Source: Anaerolineales bacterium
GTDB lineage: Bacteria; Chloroflexota; Anaerolineae; Anaerolineales; Villigracilaceae
Length of the DNA: 38,226 nucleotides
Reading direction: 5' to 3'
Assembly (NCBI GenBank): GCA_029933275.1
Contig: JAOZOM010000002.1
Coordinates: 1 to 38,226, forward strand
A program made the translations under genes and the position numbers. Shown here one piece after another: positions 1-6,839 of this stretch (positions are counted from its first letter, which is position 1; each line of letters starts with the position of its first letter). Under the pieces are notes generated by a model. That model was not told the origin of the DNA and made no database searches. It saw nothing but the letters and a program-made list of their open reading frames with translations.

Positions 1-22
1 ATTTGTCGTAAAACAAGGACAT

Positions 23-56
23 GAAATCCTAGTTTTTAGCTAAAAACTAGGATTTC
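23..56. terminator. 34-base perfect palindrome downstream of the methyltransferase gene
   Basis: Positions 23-39 and 40-56 form a perfect inverted repeat with no spacer (arms begin gaaatcctag), able to fold as a long hairpin. It lies about 60 bases beyond the stop codon of the minus-strand methyltransferase gene. No clear T-run follows on the minus strand, so it could be a factor-dependent terminator, an mRNA-stabilising hairpin or a protein-binding site. The rest of 1-116 shows no gene. Confidence 0.45.
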
Positions 57-116
57 GTGCTCTTAAACATTTATTAAAACCTATTTAGTAATGAGCCGCT
101 AGTTTTCGCTAAAAGG

Positions 117-1409
117 TTATTTTTTCTGCATTACTACAATATATTCTTTAGTCATGGTATTTTCTAACTTGCCTTTTTTGTTACTCGGGCTGTTTTTAGA
201 TGGCATACGCTTATTTGGGATAGAGCGAATAAATGTTTCTATGTACTCCATACCAAAACACTCGAAAAAATCTCTAATAACAATATTGGTGGGCAAAACT
301 ATCCCTGCAACTTTTCTGTTTCCAACCACATAACAGGAGTAGCCTCGTGGTTTGATAACCTTAGCTACATTTTTCATTGAGGCATACAAATCATCATAAA
401 AAGATACAACTTCTAAGGCTCGTTTTTCGTTGCTTAATCGTATCTCTTCAATTTTTTCGTTTAGAGCTTCTGAAGGAAATTTTGAGATTTTTGTACTTCT
501 ACTTCCTCCCATCAAGTTTCTATCAATTTGGGCAGGTTCTTCAAGTTCTAACCAGGCTGCTGATAATCGAGAGTATTGCCCATAAGCAACTGTTGTTCGA
601 GAATCTCCGTAGGGTGGCGAGGTAACTACAATGTCAACACTTTTAGGTGAAAGAATTTCATGTGGAATATTCTCTCCAGAATTGAAACCATAAATTTTTG
701 CAAAAGGAGGGCTTTTGAAATTGTCAATAATAGCTTTATATTGTTTTGCCCCTTTAAAATTTCGCTGAAGTTTTTCAACCATGATGCCATAAACATCAGG
801 AGAAAATTTTTCTAACTTTTCTTTACTATAGCGATAGAGTTTGAATTCACCATTACGAGTGTTTGAGCTTTCTCGAACGGTTTCGCTAAATGCAATTTGA
901 AAAAATAGTTGTGTCGTATCATTTTTTATTTCTTTTATAAAAGAGCGAATTGTCAATAATGATTGAATAACTTCTGGTTTAAACCAAAACAATAAATTAG
1001 TAATCCCATAAATTTCTTGTGGCTCTTTGATTTTGGACAACATATCTCCAAGAGCAACGCGATTAAATTGAGTGATTAAATTTCCAACATCTTCAATACA
1101 AAAAGGAGTTGTTTTTGCTCTTGCTATAAGCCTTGCAAGAGGATTTAAATCTGTTCCGATAGAATTAATTCCTCGTATATTAGCTTCAACAAGAGATGTT
1201 CCTGTTCCGCAATAAGGGTCAAATAAAATGCCAGATTCACGTCCAAATAAATCAAACAGTTTGCCTGCGATTTGTGGAATCATGCGCGCAGGATAATCGT
1301 GATAGCAATGTGTTAGTTCACGAGTTTTTGCTTTGCGAAAAGTCCAATCATCAAGATTTGTAGACTTTTCATGTTTCTGTAAAAAAGCTAGTTGGGCTTC
1401 CGCTAACAT
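117..1409 (-). CDS. DNA methyltransferase of a type II R-M system (probable N4-cytosine)
   Basis: Transfers a methyl group from S-adenosylmethionine to an exocyclic amino group of a DNA base, protecting host sites from the neighbouring endonuclease. The AdoMet-binding motif FDPYCGTGT lies at residues 63-71, followed by a second Rossmann strand ending in GTDLNPLA. The catalytic motif TSPPY is at 263-267; SPPY forms are typical of N4-cytosine enzymes, though N6-adenine cannot be excluded. Length 430 aa is ordinary for the family. The start codon lies one base after the stop codon of the upstream endonuclease gene, so the two are co-transcribed. The coding sequence is clearly A+T richer than most of the window, which suggests horizontal acquisition. 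Base specificity is inferred from the partner; see the endonuclease entry. Confidence 0.9.
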   Translation of the reverse strand: MLAEAQLAFLQKHEKSTNLDDWTFRKAKTRELTHCYHDYPARMIPQIAGKLFDLFGRESGILFDPYCGTGTSLVEANIRGINSIGTDLNPLARLIARAKTTPFCIEDVGNLITQFNRVALGDMLSKIKEPQEIYGITNLLFWFKPEVIQSLLTIRSFIKEIKNDTTQLFFQIAFSETVRESSNTRNGEFKLYRYSKEKLEKFSPDVYGIMVEKLQRNFKGAKQYKAIIDNFKSPPFAKIYGFNSGENIPHEILSPKSVDIVVTSPPYGDSRTTVAYGQYSRLSAAWLELEEPAQIDRNLMGGSRSTKISKFPSEALNEKIEEIRLSNEKRALEVVSFYDDLYASMKNVAKVIKPRGYSCYVVGNRKVAGIVLPTNIVIRDFFECFGMEYIETFIRSIPNKRMPSKNSPSNKKGKLENTMTKEYIVVMQKK

Positions 1410-1410
1410 T

Positions 1411-2091
1411 TTATAAATCCTTTACTTCTGTAAAGAGCAAAGGTAGTTTCCCCACATGTACACGAAAACCGGTCCCATGATTGCGAGCACTTGTTTCTCT
1501 TTCATGAAGACGTAAGTCAATCAGGATATTCTCGGAAAGAATCTGGTTGCGAACAACCTCTTTTGATGTTCCTGTTAAAAATTGTGCACGGTCAAACTTG
1601 AACCATTCTCTCCCTCCACGCATTTCACTAAAGGCACTTACAAAAATCAAAGCAGGTAGTTTATTTATAAATTGCTCTGCCAATTCTTCTAATTGCCACT
1701 CAGCAACAACCTCTCCCGAAGTATGTCGTACTGCAATTGAATCATCATTAATATCTAAAAACAATCGAGAACTATTTGGTTTTTGTGACATCGTGAAATA
1801 CATTCCGAGTCTGCCATTATCATCAGGCGTACCATATTTCTTGATCGCTTCAAGAGGATTCATTTTCCATGCTTTGCGATTGAATGTAAAAAGCGTAATC
1901 ATCGAGGAGGAGTTGATACGATGCGCTTTAAGCTCAATCTCCCCCAAATCAGGAGCGGATATGTTGTTTTCAGGTATACCAAGCAACTCTTCTAGCGTAT
2001 ACCCTATCCCTGTGTTGCCACGTCTTTTTGATTTAATCCAGCCCATTGCTTTTATTTCTTCAAATTTTGTCACAAATTCTGTTAGATTCAT
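1411..2091 (-). CDS. MvaI/BcnI-family type II restriction endonuclease
   Basis: Cleaves unmodified double-stranded DNA. Known family members MvaI (CCWGG) and BcnI (CCSGG) are monomeric enzymes of the PD-(D/E)XK superfamily that nick one strand at a time. The 226-residue protein shows KRRGNTGIG near residue 22, as MvaI does (KRKGNTGIG). Its catalytic set D48, E53, K55 in PDLGEIELK has the same D-x4-E-x-K spacing as MvaI (D50, E55, K57), and a conserved HGTGFR block lies near the C-terminus. I chose the ATG at 2091: it aligns with the MvaI N-terminus and has an AGGG upstream. An earlier in-frame ATG at 2145 would put the N-terminus across a TATAAT box at 2125-2130. CCWGG versus CCSGG cannot be read from the protein by eye. 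Confidence 0.9.
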   Translation of the reverse strand: MNLTEFVTKFEEIKAMGWIKSKRRGNTGIGYTLEELLGIPENNISAPDLGEIELKAHRINSSSMITLFTFNRKAWKMNPLEAIKKYGTPDDNGRLGMYFTMSQKPNSSRLFLDINDDSIAVRHTSGEVVAEWQLEELAEQFINKLPALIFVSAFSEMRGGREWFKFDRAQFLTGTSKEVVRNQILSENILIDLRLHERETSARNHGTGFRVHVGKLPLLFTEVKDL

Positions 2092-2124
2092 ATCGTGCTT
2101 TCCCTTTATTCTTTGGATGAAGCT

Positions 2125-2130
2125 ATTATA
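2125..2130 (-). promoter_or_regulatory. Candidate -10 box for the R-M operon
   Basis: TATAAT on the minus strand, about 34 bases before the preferred endonuclease start at 2091. No good -35 element is visible at the expected distance. It supports the shorter endonuclease start, because transcription would begin near 2118. Confidence 0.35.
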
Positions 2131-2249
2131 CAGTACGATACTCAAGGGGTATACTATTTTAATTCACCTAGTACCTGAATTTCTTCTAAAGCTAAGATTT
2201 CATTATTTTTGCCAAAAAAACAATCTGCTAAATCTATGGATAAGAAACC

Positions 2250-3434
2250 ATGAACCCAAATTTCATCAAACCCCGTTACGACTCAGGTGGCTTTGCCCAC
2301 CTTCCCCTCCGTATTCAAGAAATCTTCGCAGAAAAAGAATACGAAACCGTCATCTTCTTTTTCATAGACGGATTCGGCTGGCGGTTCTACCAAGAATTTA
2401 AGGAACATCCCTTTTTTACCGAGCTTGGCGGAAAAGTACAAAAAATCACCTCCCAATTTCCCTCCACCACAGCGGCGCACGTCACCACTTGGCACACGGG
2501 GATGCCCGTTGGTGAGAGCGGCGTTTTCGAGTGGACTTATTACGAACCGAAACTCGATGCCCTCTTCTCCCCGTTACTCTACTCCTTTGGCGACACAAAA
2601 GAGCGCGGCACCGCCGCTGAGAGCGGAATCCCGCCCGAAGCTCTCTATCCGACCGAAAATATCTATCCCGCCCTCTCCGCACTCGGCGTGGAGGCTCATA
2701 TCTTCCAGCATCGTGAATTCACCCCCTCGCCTTACTCTGATGTCATCATGGACGGCGCAAAAGTGCATGGCTACCACACCCTCCCCGAGGCAATGGTCAA
2801 TTTGCGGATTCTGCTGGATGCGTCACGTCAGCCGCGTTATATTGGATTTTATTTTGGGGATGTGGATGGAATCATGCACGAGTACGGACCTGTCTCGGCT
2901 CAAGCGCGGGCGGAAATTGAGACTCTCCTCGATACGCTCTTGAAACAATTCTTGCTCCCGTTAAAAGAGCATCCCCGTGGAGAGACGCTTTTCCTGCTCA
3001 CCGCCGATCATGGTCACGTCGAAGTTGACCCCGAAACGACTATTTACCTTAACCGTGACCCAAGATTCAGTGGCGTAGAAAAGTTCTTTAAACGGAATCA
3101 AGCCGGAAACACGCTCGCCCCGGCGGGTTCGGCTCGCGATATGTTTTTGTACATCCAAGATGATTTGCTAGATGAGGCTCAGGAGTTCCTCCAATCCCGC
3201 CTTCTCGGCAAAGCAGATGTGGTCAAAACGCAAACTTTGATTGAAGCGGGCTATTTCGGAGAAAACATCTCAAAGACCTTTCTCTCGCGTGTCGGGAATT
3301 TGGTTATTCTCTCTTATCGTTATCAATCTGTTTGGTGGTATGAAAAGGGTAAGCACGAGATGAATTACTACGGGCATCACGGCGGGCTGACGGCGCAAGA
3401 GATGGAAATCCCGTTGATAACTTGTGAGTTTTAA
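2250..3434 (+). CDS. Alkaline phosphatase superfamily protein (type I phosphodiesterase/nucleotide pyrophosphatase-like)
   Basis: A soluble 394-residue metal-dependent phosphohydrolase of the alkaline phosphatase superfamily. The first metal-binding Asp is in FFFIDGFGW (D40). The nucleophile region is PSTTAAHVTTWHTG (about residues 71-84), with a Thr as expected of phosphodiesterase/pyrophosphatase-type members. A later metal-binding motif TADHGH lies near residue 250, and GHHGG near the C-terminus supplies the last histidine. There is no signal peptide, so it is probably cytoplasmic. It is monocistronic, divergent from the R-M genes, and its base composition matches the bulk of the window, unlike its neighbours on both sides. 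The substrate (nucleotide, phosphonate or phosphodiester) cannot be told from sequence. The start has only a weak ribosome binding site. Confidence 0.85.
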   Translation: MNPNFIKPRYDSGGFAHLPLRIQEIFAEKEYETVIFFFIDGFGWRFYQEFKEHPFFTELGGKVQKITSQFPSTTAAHVTTWHTGMPVGESGVFEWTYYEPKLDALFSPLLYSFGDTKERGTAAESGIPPEALYPTENIYPALSALGVEAHIFQHREFTPSPYSDVIMDGAKVHGYHTLPEAMVNLRILLDASRQPRYIGFYFGDVDGIMHEYGPVSAQARAEIETLLDTLLKQFLLPLKEHPRGETLFLLTADHGHVEVDPETTIYLNRDPRFSGVEKFFKRNQAGNTLAPAGSARDMFLYIQDDLLDEAQEFLQSRLLGKADVVKTQTLIEAGYFGENISKTFLSRVGNLVILSYRYQSVWWYEKGKHEMNYYGHHGGLTAQEMEIPLITCEF

Positions 3435-3452
3435 AATGCTTTAAGGTACAAT
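3422..3452 (+). promoter_or_regulatory. Candidate promoter for the HEPN-like gene
   Basis: TTGTGA at 3422-3427 and TACAAT at 3447-3452 with a 19-base spacer, overlapping the end of the preceding gene. The same TACAATAG string recurs before the glycoside hydrolase gene at 31588. The spacer is longer than ideal. A downstream AGGA about 10 bases before the ATG at 3501 fits as ribosome binding site. Confidence 0.35.
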
Positions 3453-3500
3453 AGCATTCACTTTCTTAGCTACTGTTACCTTTAACAGGATCCAATAATC

Positions 3501-4076
3501 ATGATTGCTCGTATATCACATATCTCTACTTTTTCTAGTGTTGCGCGAGAGCATTTAAGAACACTACTGTTGGCAGAAGAAAATCTTGACAAAGTTAAGA
3601 ATGATGAAGAAAAATATCTTCTTGAAGAGATCGTATCTAAGGATGCGATGATCGTTATTCTTTTCTCAGCTACTGCTCTTGAAGCATATATTTATGATTA
3701 CGCAGCTCGTTATTTTTCAGATTCTTTTGTTCGTAACTACATTGATAAATTAGATATTATTGGAAAGTGGGTTCTGATTCCACGTCTCATTACAGGAAAA
3801 GAATTACCTCGTGATAGAGAATGGTTTTTTCTGTTAAAAGAAATAATACGGAAACGGAACAAGCTAACGCATCATAAATCTTCTGAAATTCCAAGCAGGG
3901 TAGAATACGCGAAAAAGCATGTGGAAAGACTTCACGATGAAGGTGAACAAATGATTAGAATGGCTAAAGAATCTATTCGATTATTGGATATGGTTGTTGA
4001 TGTAATCACTGAAAATAACCCAAATGAGTATCCTTGGGTAGAGACATATTTTAGAAAACTAGATATAGAGGAGTAG
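3501..4076 (+). CDS. HEPN-like domain protein
   Basis: A 191-residue, mostly helical protein of no certain family. The arrangement is HEPN-like: an N-terminal helix with SATALEAYIYDYAARYF (about 56-72) and, after a loop, an R-x4-H motif in RKRNKLTHHKS (R119 to H124). In HEPN RNases of toxin-antitoxin, Abi and CRISPR-linked systems the R-x4-6-H motif forms the active site. There is no signal peptide and no second domain. The gene sits three bases before ssb and has a much lower G+C than ssb's 3' end. No antitoxin nucleotidyltransferase gene is adjacent. A role as an RNase or defence factor is inference from the motif and from the R-M pair 1.4 kb away; a housekeeping role tied to ssb is also possible. 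Confidence 0.6.
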   Translation: MIARISHISTFSSVAREHLRTLLLAEENLDKVKNDEEKYLLEEIVSKDAMIVILFSATALEAYIYDYAARYFSDSFVRNYIDKLDIIGKWVLIPRLITGKELPRDREWFFLLKEIIRKRNKLTHHKSSEIPSRVEYAKKHVERLHDEGEQMIRMAKESIRLLDMVVDVITENNPNEYPWVETYFRKLDIEE

Positions 4077-4079
4077 ATA

Positions 4080-4532
4080 ATGTCATATCATACAATGATT
4101 TTAGTGGGGCGACTTGGAAAAGATCCTGAAATGCGCTATACCCCCAGTGGAACAGCAGTAACAAATTTTTCTGTCGCCGTTGACGACAGCTATACAAATA
4201 ATAACGGAGAACGAATAAAAAGAACAATTTGGTTTCGTGTTGCTGCTTGGGGAAAGCTCGGAGAAGTATGTAATCAATACTTGGAAAAAGGTCGTATGGC
4301 ACTTGTTGAAGGGCGCATGACCGTAGATGCCGCCACGGGCGGTCCCCGCGTCTGGACGGGACAAGATGGCTCACCGCGCGCATCTTATGAAGTCACTGCA
4401 CAAAACGTGCGCTTCCTCTCATCTCGAAACGAAAATCAGCAAGTATCAGATAGTAGAGGTGGAGGCGATGCCAATTACGGTCAACCCAACGATGCGATGA
4501 CACCTCCGTCCGATGAAGATATTCCATTTTAG
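4080..4532 (+). CDS. ssb: Single-stranded DNA-binding protein
   Basis: Coats single-stranded DNA during replication, recombination and repair, and recruits partners through its acidic tail. The 150-residue protein has the OB-fold start HTMILVGRLGKDPEMRYTPSG, WFRVAAWGKLGE and YLEKGRMALVEGRM, then a Gly/Asn/Gln-rich linker and the canonical acidic tip DEDIPF. A GAGGAG ribosome binding site precedes the ATG, 3 bases after the HEPN-like gene. An unusual stretch TVDAATGGPRVWTGQDGSPR lies where other SSBs have a short loop. The 5' two thirds of the gene are A+T rich and the sequence turns sharply G+C rich near 4320, which may be a recombination boundary. It probably heads the DUF3467 and translin genes. 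Confidence 0.95.
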   Translation: MSYHTMILVGRLGKDPEMRYTPSGTAVTNFSVAVDDSYTNNNGERIKRTIWFRVAAWGKLGEVCNQYLEKGRMALVEGRMTVDAATGGPRVWTGQDGSPRASYEVTAQNVRFLSSRNENQQVSDSRGGGDANYGQPNDAMTPPSDEDIPF

Positions 4533-4541
4533 AGCGAAACG

Positions 4542-4877
4542 ATGACCATTAAACCACCCGTCCAACCGACCAGAATCGCGATGGACGTATCCCCAGAACT
4601 ACAAACGACCTACGCTAATTTGGCGCGGATTGCTCATTCTCCAGCAGATATTGTGCTGGAGTTTGCGCATTTATTGCCGGGATTGAAGAAAGCGAAGGTT
4701 AGCTCCCGCGTCGTGATGACTCCTGTCAGCGCAAAGTTATTGCTCAAGGCTCTCAACGATAATTTGGCACGTTACGAAGCCGCTTTTGGCGAGATTATGC
4801 TCCCTAAGAGCAACTCTCTAGCGGATAATCTCTTCAAACCCTTTTTATCGCCTGATTCTGGAGAAAAGGAAGACTAA
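4542..4877 (+). CDS. DUF3467 family protein
   Basis: A 111-residue protein of the DUF3467 family, function unknown. Diagnostic stretches are YANLARIAHSPADIVLEF, LLPGLKKAKVSSRVVMTP and AKLLLKALNDNLARYEAAFG, which together cover most of the protein. It begins 9 bases after ssb and its TAATG overlap with the translin gene implies translational coupling. There are no membrane segments. Placement between a single-stranded DNA-binding protein and a translin suggests a nucleic-acid-related role, but this is inference only. Confidence 0.85.
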   Translation: MTIKPPVQPTRIAMDVSPELQTTYANLARIAHSPADIVLEFAHLLPGLKKAKVSSRVVMTPVSAKLLLKALNDNLARYEAAFGEIMLPKSNSLADNLFKPFLSPDSGEKED

Positions 4878-5518
4878 TGCAAAATCTTGAAGCCGTTGCC
4901 GACCAGATTCGGGAAATTTTTGATAAACAAAGTACCGCACGAGACCAAGCTCTTACGCAATCTCGTGCGTTGATTCGACATTGTGCCCTTGCCATCCGTG
5001 CCGTCCATCGCGATGACCTCGAGGTGATGAATGAGCATCTCGAAAAAGCAGCCTCTTTAGCAAAAACCTTCAAAGTTGACCTTGCTGAGCATCCTGACCT
5101 TTATCATACAGGCTATACCCAAGATGCGCTCAAAGAATTTGTCGAGGCTAAAGTGACTTGTGCCTTAATCAAAGATCAGCCCCTTGTCACCCTCGATGAA
5201 TTGGATGTTCCGCACGATACTTATCTCAAAGGTCTCTCCGAAGTGATTGGCGAGTTGCGGCGGCGCACCCTAGATGAATTGCGGAACGGTTATTCTGCCG
5301 AGTGTGAACGTCTGCTCAACCACATGGATGAAATCTACGCGGTTCTCGTCACAATGGATTATCCGGACGCGATCACGCACGGGTTACGTCGCCAAACCGA
5401 CATCGCCCGTAGTATCATCGAACGAACGCGCGGTGACATCACCTTTAGTTTGCGTGGCGAGCATCTCGAAAGAAAAATCGCCGAACTTAGCGCACAGCTT
5501 GGAGTCGCAGAAGAATAA
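4877..5518 (+). CDS. Translin family protein
   Basis: A 213-residue all-helical protein of the translin family. Eukaryotic translin/TRAX (C3PO) bind and cut small RNAs and single-stranded nucleic acid; archaeal and bacterial homologues form similar oligomers but are little studied. The hallmark is GYTQDALKEFVEAKVTCALI at about 75-94, with the acidic pair that supplies catalytic glutamates in TRAX-type subunits, followed by DELDVPHDTYLKGLSEVIGELRR. The later GLRRQTDIARSIIERTRGDI block is also typical. It overlaps the DUF3467 stop by one base. Whether it is an active RNase or only a nucleic-acid binder cannot be decided by eye. Confidence 0.85.
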   Translation: MQNLEAVADQIREIFDKQSTARDQALTQSRALIRHCALAIRAVHRDDLEVMNEHLEKAASLAKTFKVDLAEHPDLYHTGYTQDALKEFVEAKVTCALIKDQPLVTLDELDVPHDTYLKGLSEVIGELRRRTLDELRNGYSAECERLLNHMDEIYAVLVTMDYPDAITHGLRRQTDIARSIIERTRGDITFSLRGEHLERKIAELSAQLGVAEE

Positions 5519-5524
5519 AAATAT

Positions 5525-5600
5525 CCGCAGATTTAGCAAATCACACAGTTTTTTTGTTTTTCTCCGTTTTGCGGAGAAAAACCATCTGCTAAATCTGCGG
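5525..5600. repeat. Nested long hairpin between translin and the membrane protein gene
   Basis: Outer arms 5525-5538 and 5587-5600 are perfect 14-base complements (ccgcagatttagca type). A second perfect 10-base stem, 5557-5566 with 5572-5581 and a 5-base loop, sits inside. It is followed by a copy of the common dispersed string ctgagcttgtcgaaat and a further partial copy of the arm (atctgcgg) near 5625. A decayed partial copy (atctgctaaatct) is seen at about 2223. It may end transcription of the ssb operon, or be a dispersed palindromic repeat. Confidence 0.65.
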
Positions 5601-5653
5601 AACTCGTGCTGAGCTTGTCGAAATATCTGCGGACAAGAAAAAAGGAAAAGAAA

Positions 5654-6280
5654 ATGGCAAAGGCAGGAAAACGATTTCCTCTTCTGATTTACGAATACAC
5701 CCTCAGCAAATGGTATCCTGCTACGCTTACCTTGAGCATTTTCCTTTTTATCCTTTGGTGGTTCCAACCGAGTTATCTCAAAACACCTCCTAAAAACGAC
5801 CTGCAAGAATACGTTTTCCTTTTTATGAGCGGGATAGCATTAATCATGACCATCTTTATTTTTGTCATGCGAAAATCTGCTTACGTGCGCCCCTACAAAA
5901 AATACCTACGCCTTTCAACCCCTTTTCTAAAACTCAATATCTCCTATAAACGGATTATCAAAACCAGAGCAACAGAAATGAGCACCCTTTTTCTGTCCTC
6001 TAAACTCTCCAACTGGCAACGCGAATCTATGGCGTATCTTCTCAGAAAAACTGCCCTTGTCGTTGACCTGAACGCTTTCCCGATGCCTCTCCCCATTTTG
6101 CGTTTTTTCCTCTCTCCATTTTTCTTCAAAGATAAAACCCCTCATTTCGTTTTCCTCGTTGAAGATTGGATGCGTTTCAGCACAGAAATGGAAAGTTTCC
6201 GCTCAGGGGGAGATATTGTTGCGAAAAAAGAAAAAGGCGACATCAACTCCATCCTATCCGCCATCTCTCGCGACAAATGA
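5654..6280 (+). CDS. Hypothetical membrane protein, two transmembrane segments
   Basis: Unrecognised 208-residue protein. Two hydrophobic helices at about residues 20-38 and 52-70 (LTLSIFLFILWW and FLFMSGIALIMTIFIFVM) are followed by a basic soluble region with a beta-rich look, reminiscent of bacterial PH-like domain proteins, but the match is not firm. I chose the ATG at 5654, with AAAGGA 7 bases upstream. An earlier in-frame ATG at 5606 lies in the dispersed repeat and is unlikely. The last codon overlaps the start of the nucleotide hydrolase gene (ATGA), so the two are translationally coupled. Confidence 0.65.
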   Translation: MAKAGKRFPLLIYEYTLSKWYPATLTLSIFLFILWWFQPSYLKTPPKNDLQEYVFLFMSGIALIMTIFIFVMRKSAYVRPYKKYLRLSTPFLKLNISYKRIIKTRATEMSTLFLSSKLSNWQRESMAYLLRKTALVVDLNAFPMPLPILRFFLSPFFFKDKTPHFVFLVEDWMRFSTEMESFRSGGDIVAKKEKGDINSILSAISRDK

Positions 6281-6705
6281 AAATCTATTTTGCTTGTTCG
6301 ATTACGGGTGGGCGCGAGTATGAGGCTAATTATCAAGCCATCACGCGTTTCTTATTGGATACGGGACACGAGGTCCCGACCGCGCATTTGGCTGAATCAA
6401 ATATCCTCGAAGTGGAGCAGGTCGTCATCCCCAGCGACGTTTACGCGCGTGACGTGGACTGGATTCTGACCAGCGACATTCTCATTGCTGAGGTCAGTGT
6501 TCCCTCGCATGGAGTCGGCTACGAAATCGGATTTGCGCTCAATGCGGGCAAACCCGTCCTCTGTCTCCACGATGCGGGGAGGAAGGTCTCGAAGATGATT
6601 ATAGGAAACCCGCATCCGCTGTTAAAAATAAAAGCCTACGATAATATCTCGCAGACTTTCAAAGAAATCAATGAGTTTGTGAAGATAGTCACTAAAAGCT
6701 CGTGA
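6277..6705 (+). CDS. DNPH1/Rcl-like 2'-deoxynucleoside 5'-phosphate N-hydrolase (nucleoside 2-deoxyribosyltransferase superfamily)
   Basis: Predicted to cleave the N-glycosidic bond of deoxynucleoside 5'-monophosphates, removing them from the nucleotide pool. The 142-residue protein begins with YFACSITGGRE, matching the Rcl phosphate-binding start (YFCGSIRGGRE). It has D59 in ARDVDW, S77 in PSHGVG and the catalytic E83 in VGYEIG. The Asp-Ser-Glu spacing (18 and 6) equals that of rat Rcl (D69, S87, E93). A related nucleoside 2-deoxyribosyltransferase activity is an alternative. The start is the ATG overlapping the upstream stop; the 37-residue in-frame extension reads through the upstream gene. 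Confidence 0.85.
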   Translation: MKIYFACSITGGREYEANYQAITRFLLDTGHEVPTAHLAESNILEVEQVVIPSDVYARDVDWILTSDILIAEVSVPSHGVGYEIGFALNAGKPVLCLHDAGRKVSKMIIGNPHPLLKIKAYDNISQTFKEINEFVKIVTKSS

Positions 6706-6793
6706 CCTTCAACTTTGTACATTATCGCACAATAGAGTAGAATGCTTGTGGAGACAAAAAGACATACTCCTCCCGTCTCCTCCTTTGGCGAAA

Positions 6794-6825
6794 GCCTCCG
6801 CTATGACACTCCGTCTAGCGGAGGC
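6794..6825. terminator. Hairpin between convergent genes
   Basis: Perfect 10-base stem 6794-6803/6816-6825 (gcctccgcta/tagcggaggc) with a 12-base loop, placed between the ends of two convergent genes. No long T-run follows on either strand, so it may be a weak or factor-assisted bidirectional terminator. Nothing else is seen in 6706-6839. Confidence 0.5.
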
Positions 6826-6839
6826 ATTGCATTTAAAGG

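Noticed and set aside
1547-2401. 284-residue open frame on the plus strand over the endonuclease gene
   Set aside because: It runs antisense to a clearly conserved endonuclease and into the phosphatase gene; its composition is not protein-like.
5606-5653. 16-residue extension of the two-helix membrane protein
   Set aside because: It is encoded by the common ctgagcttgtcgaa repeat; the ATG at 5654 has a proper ribosome binding site.
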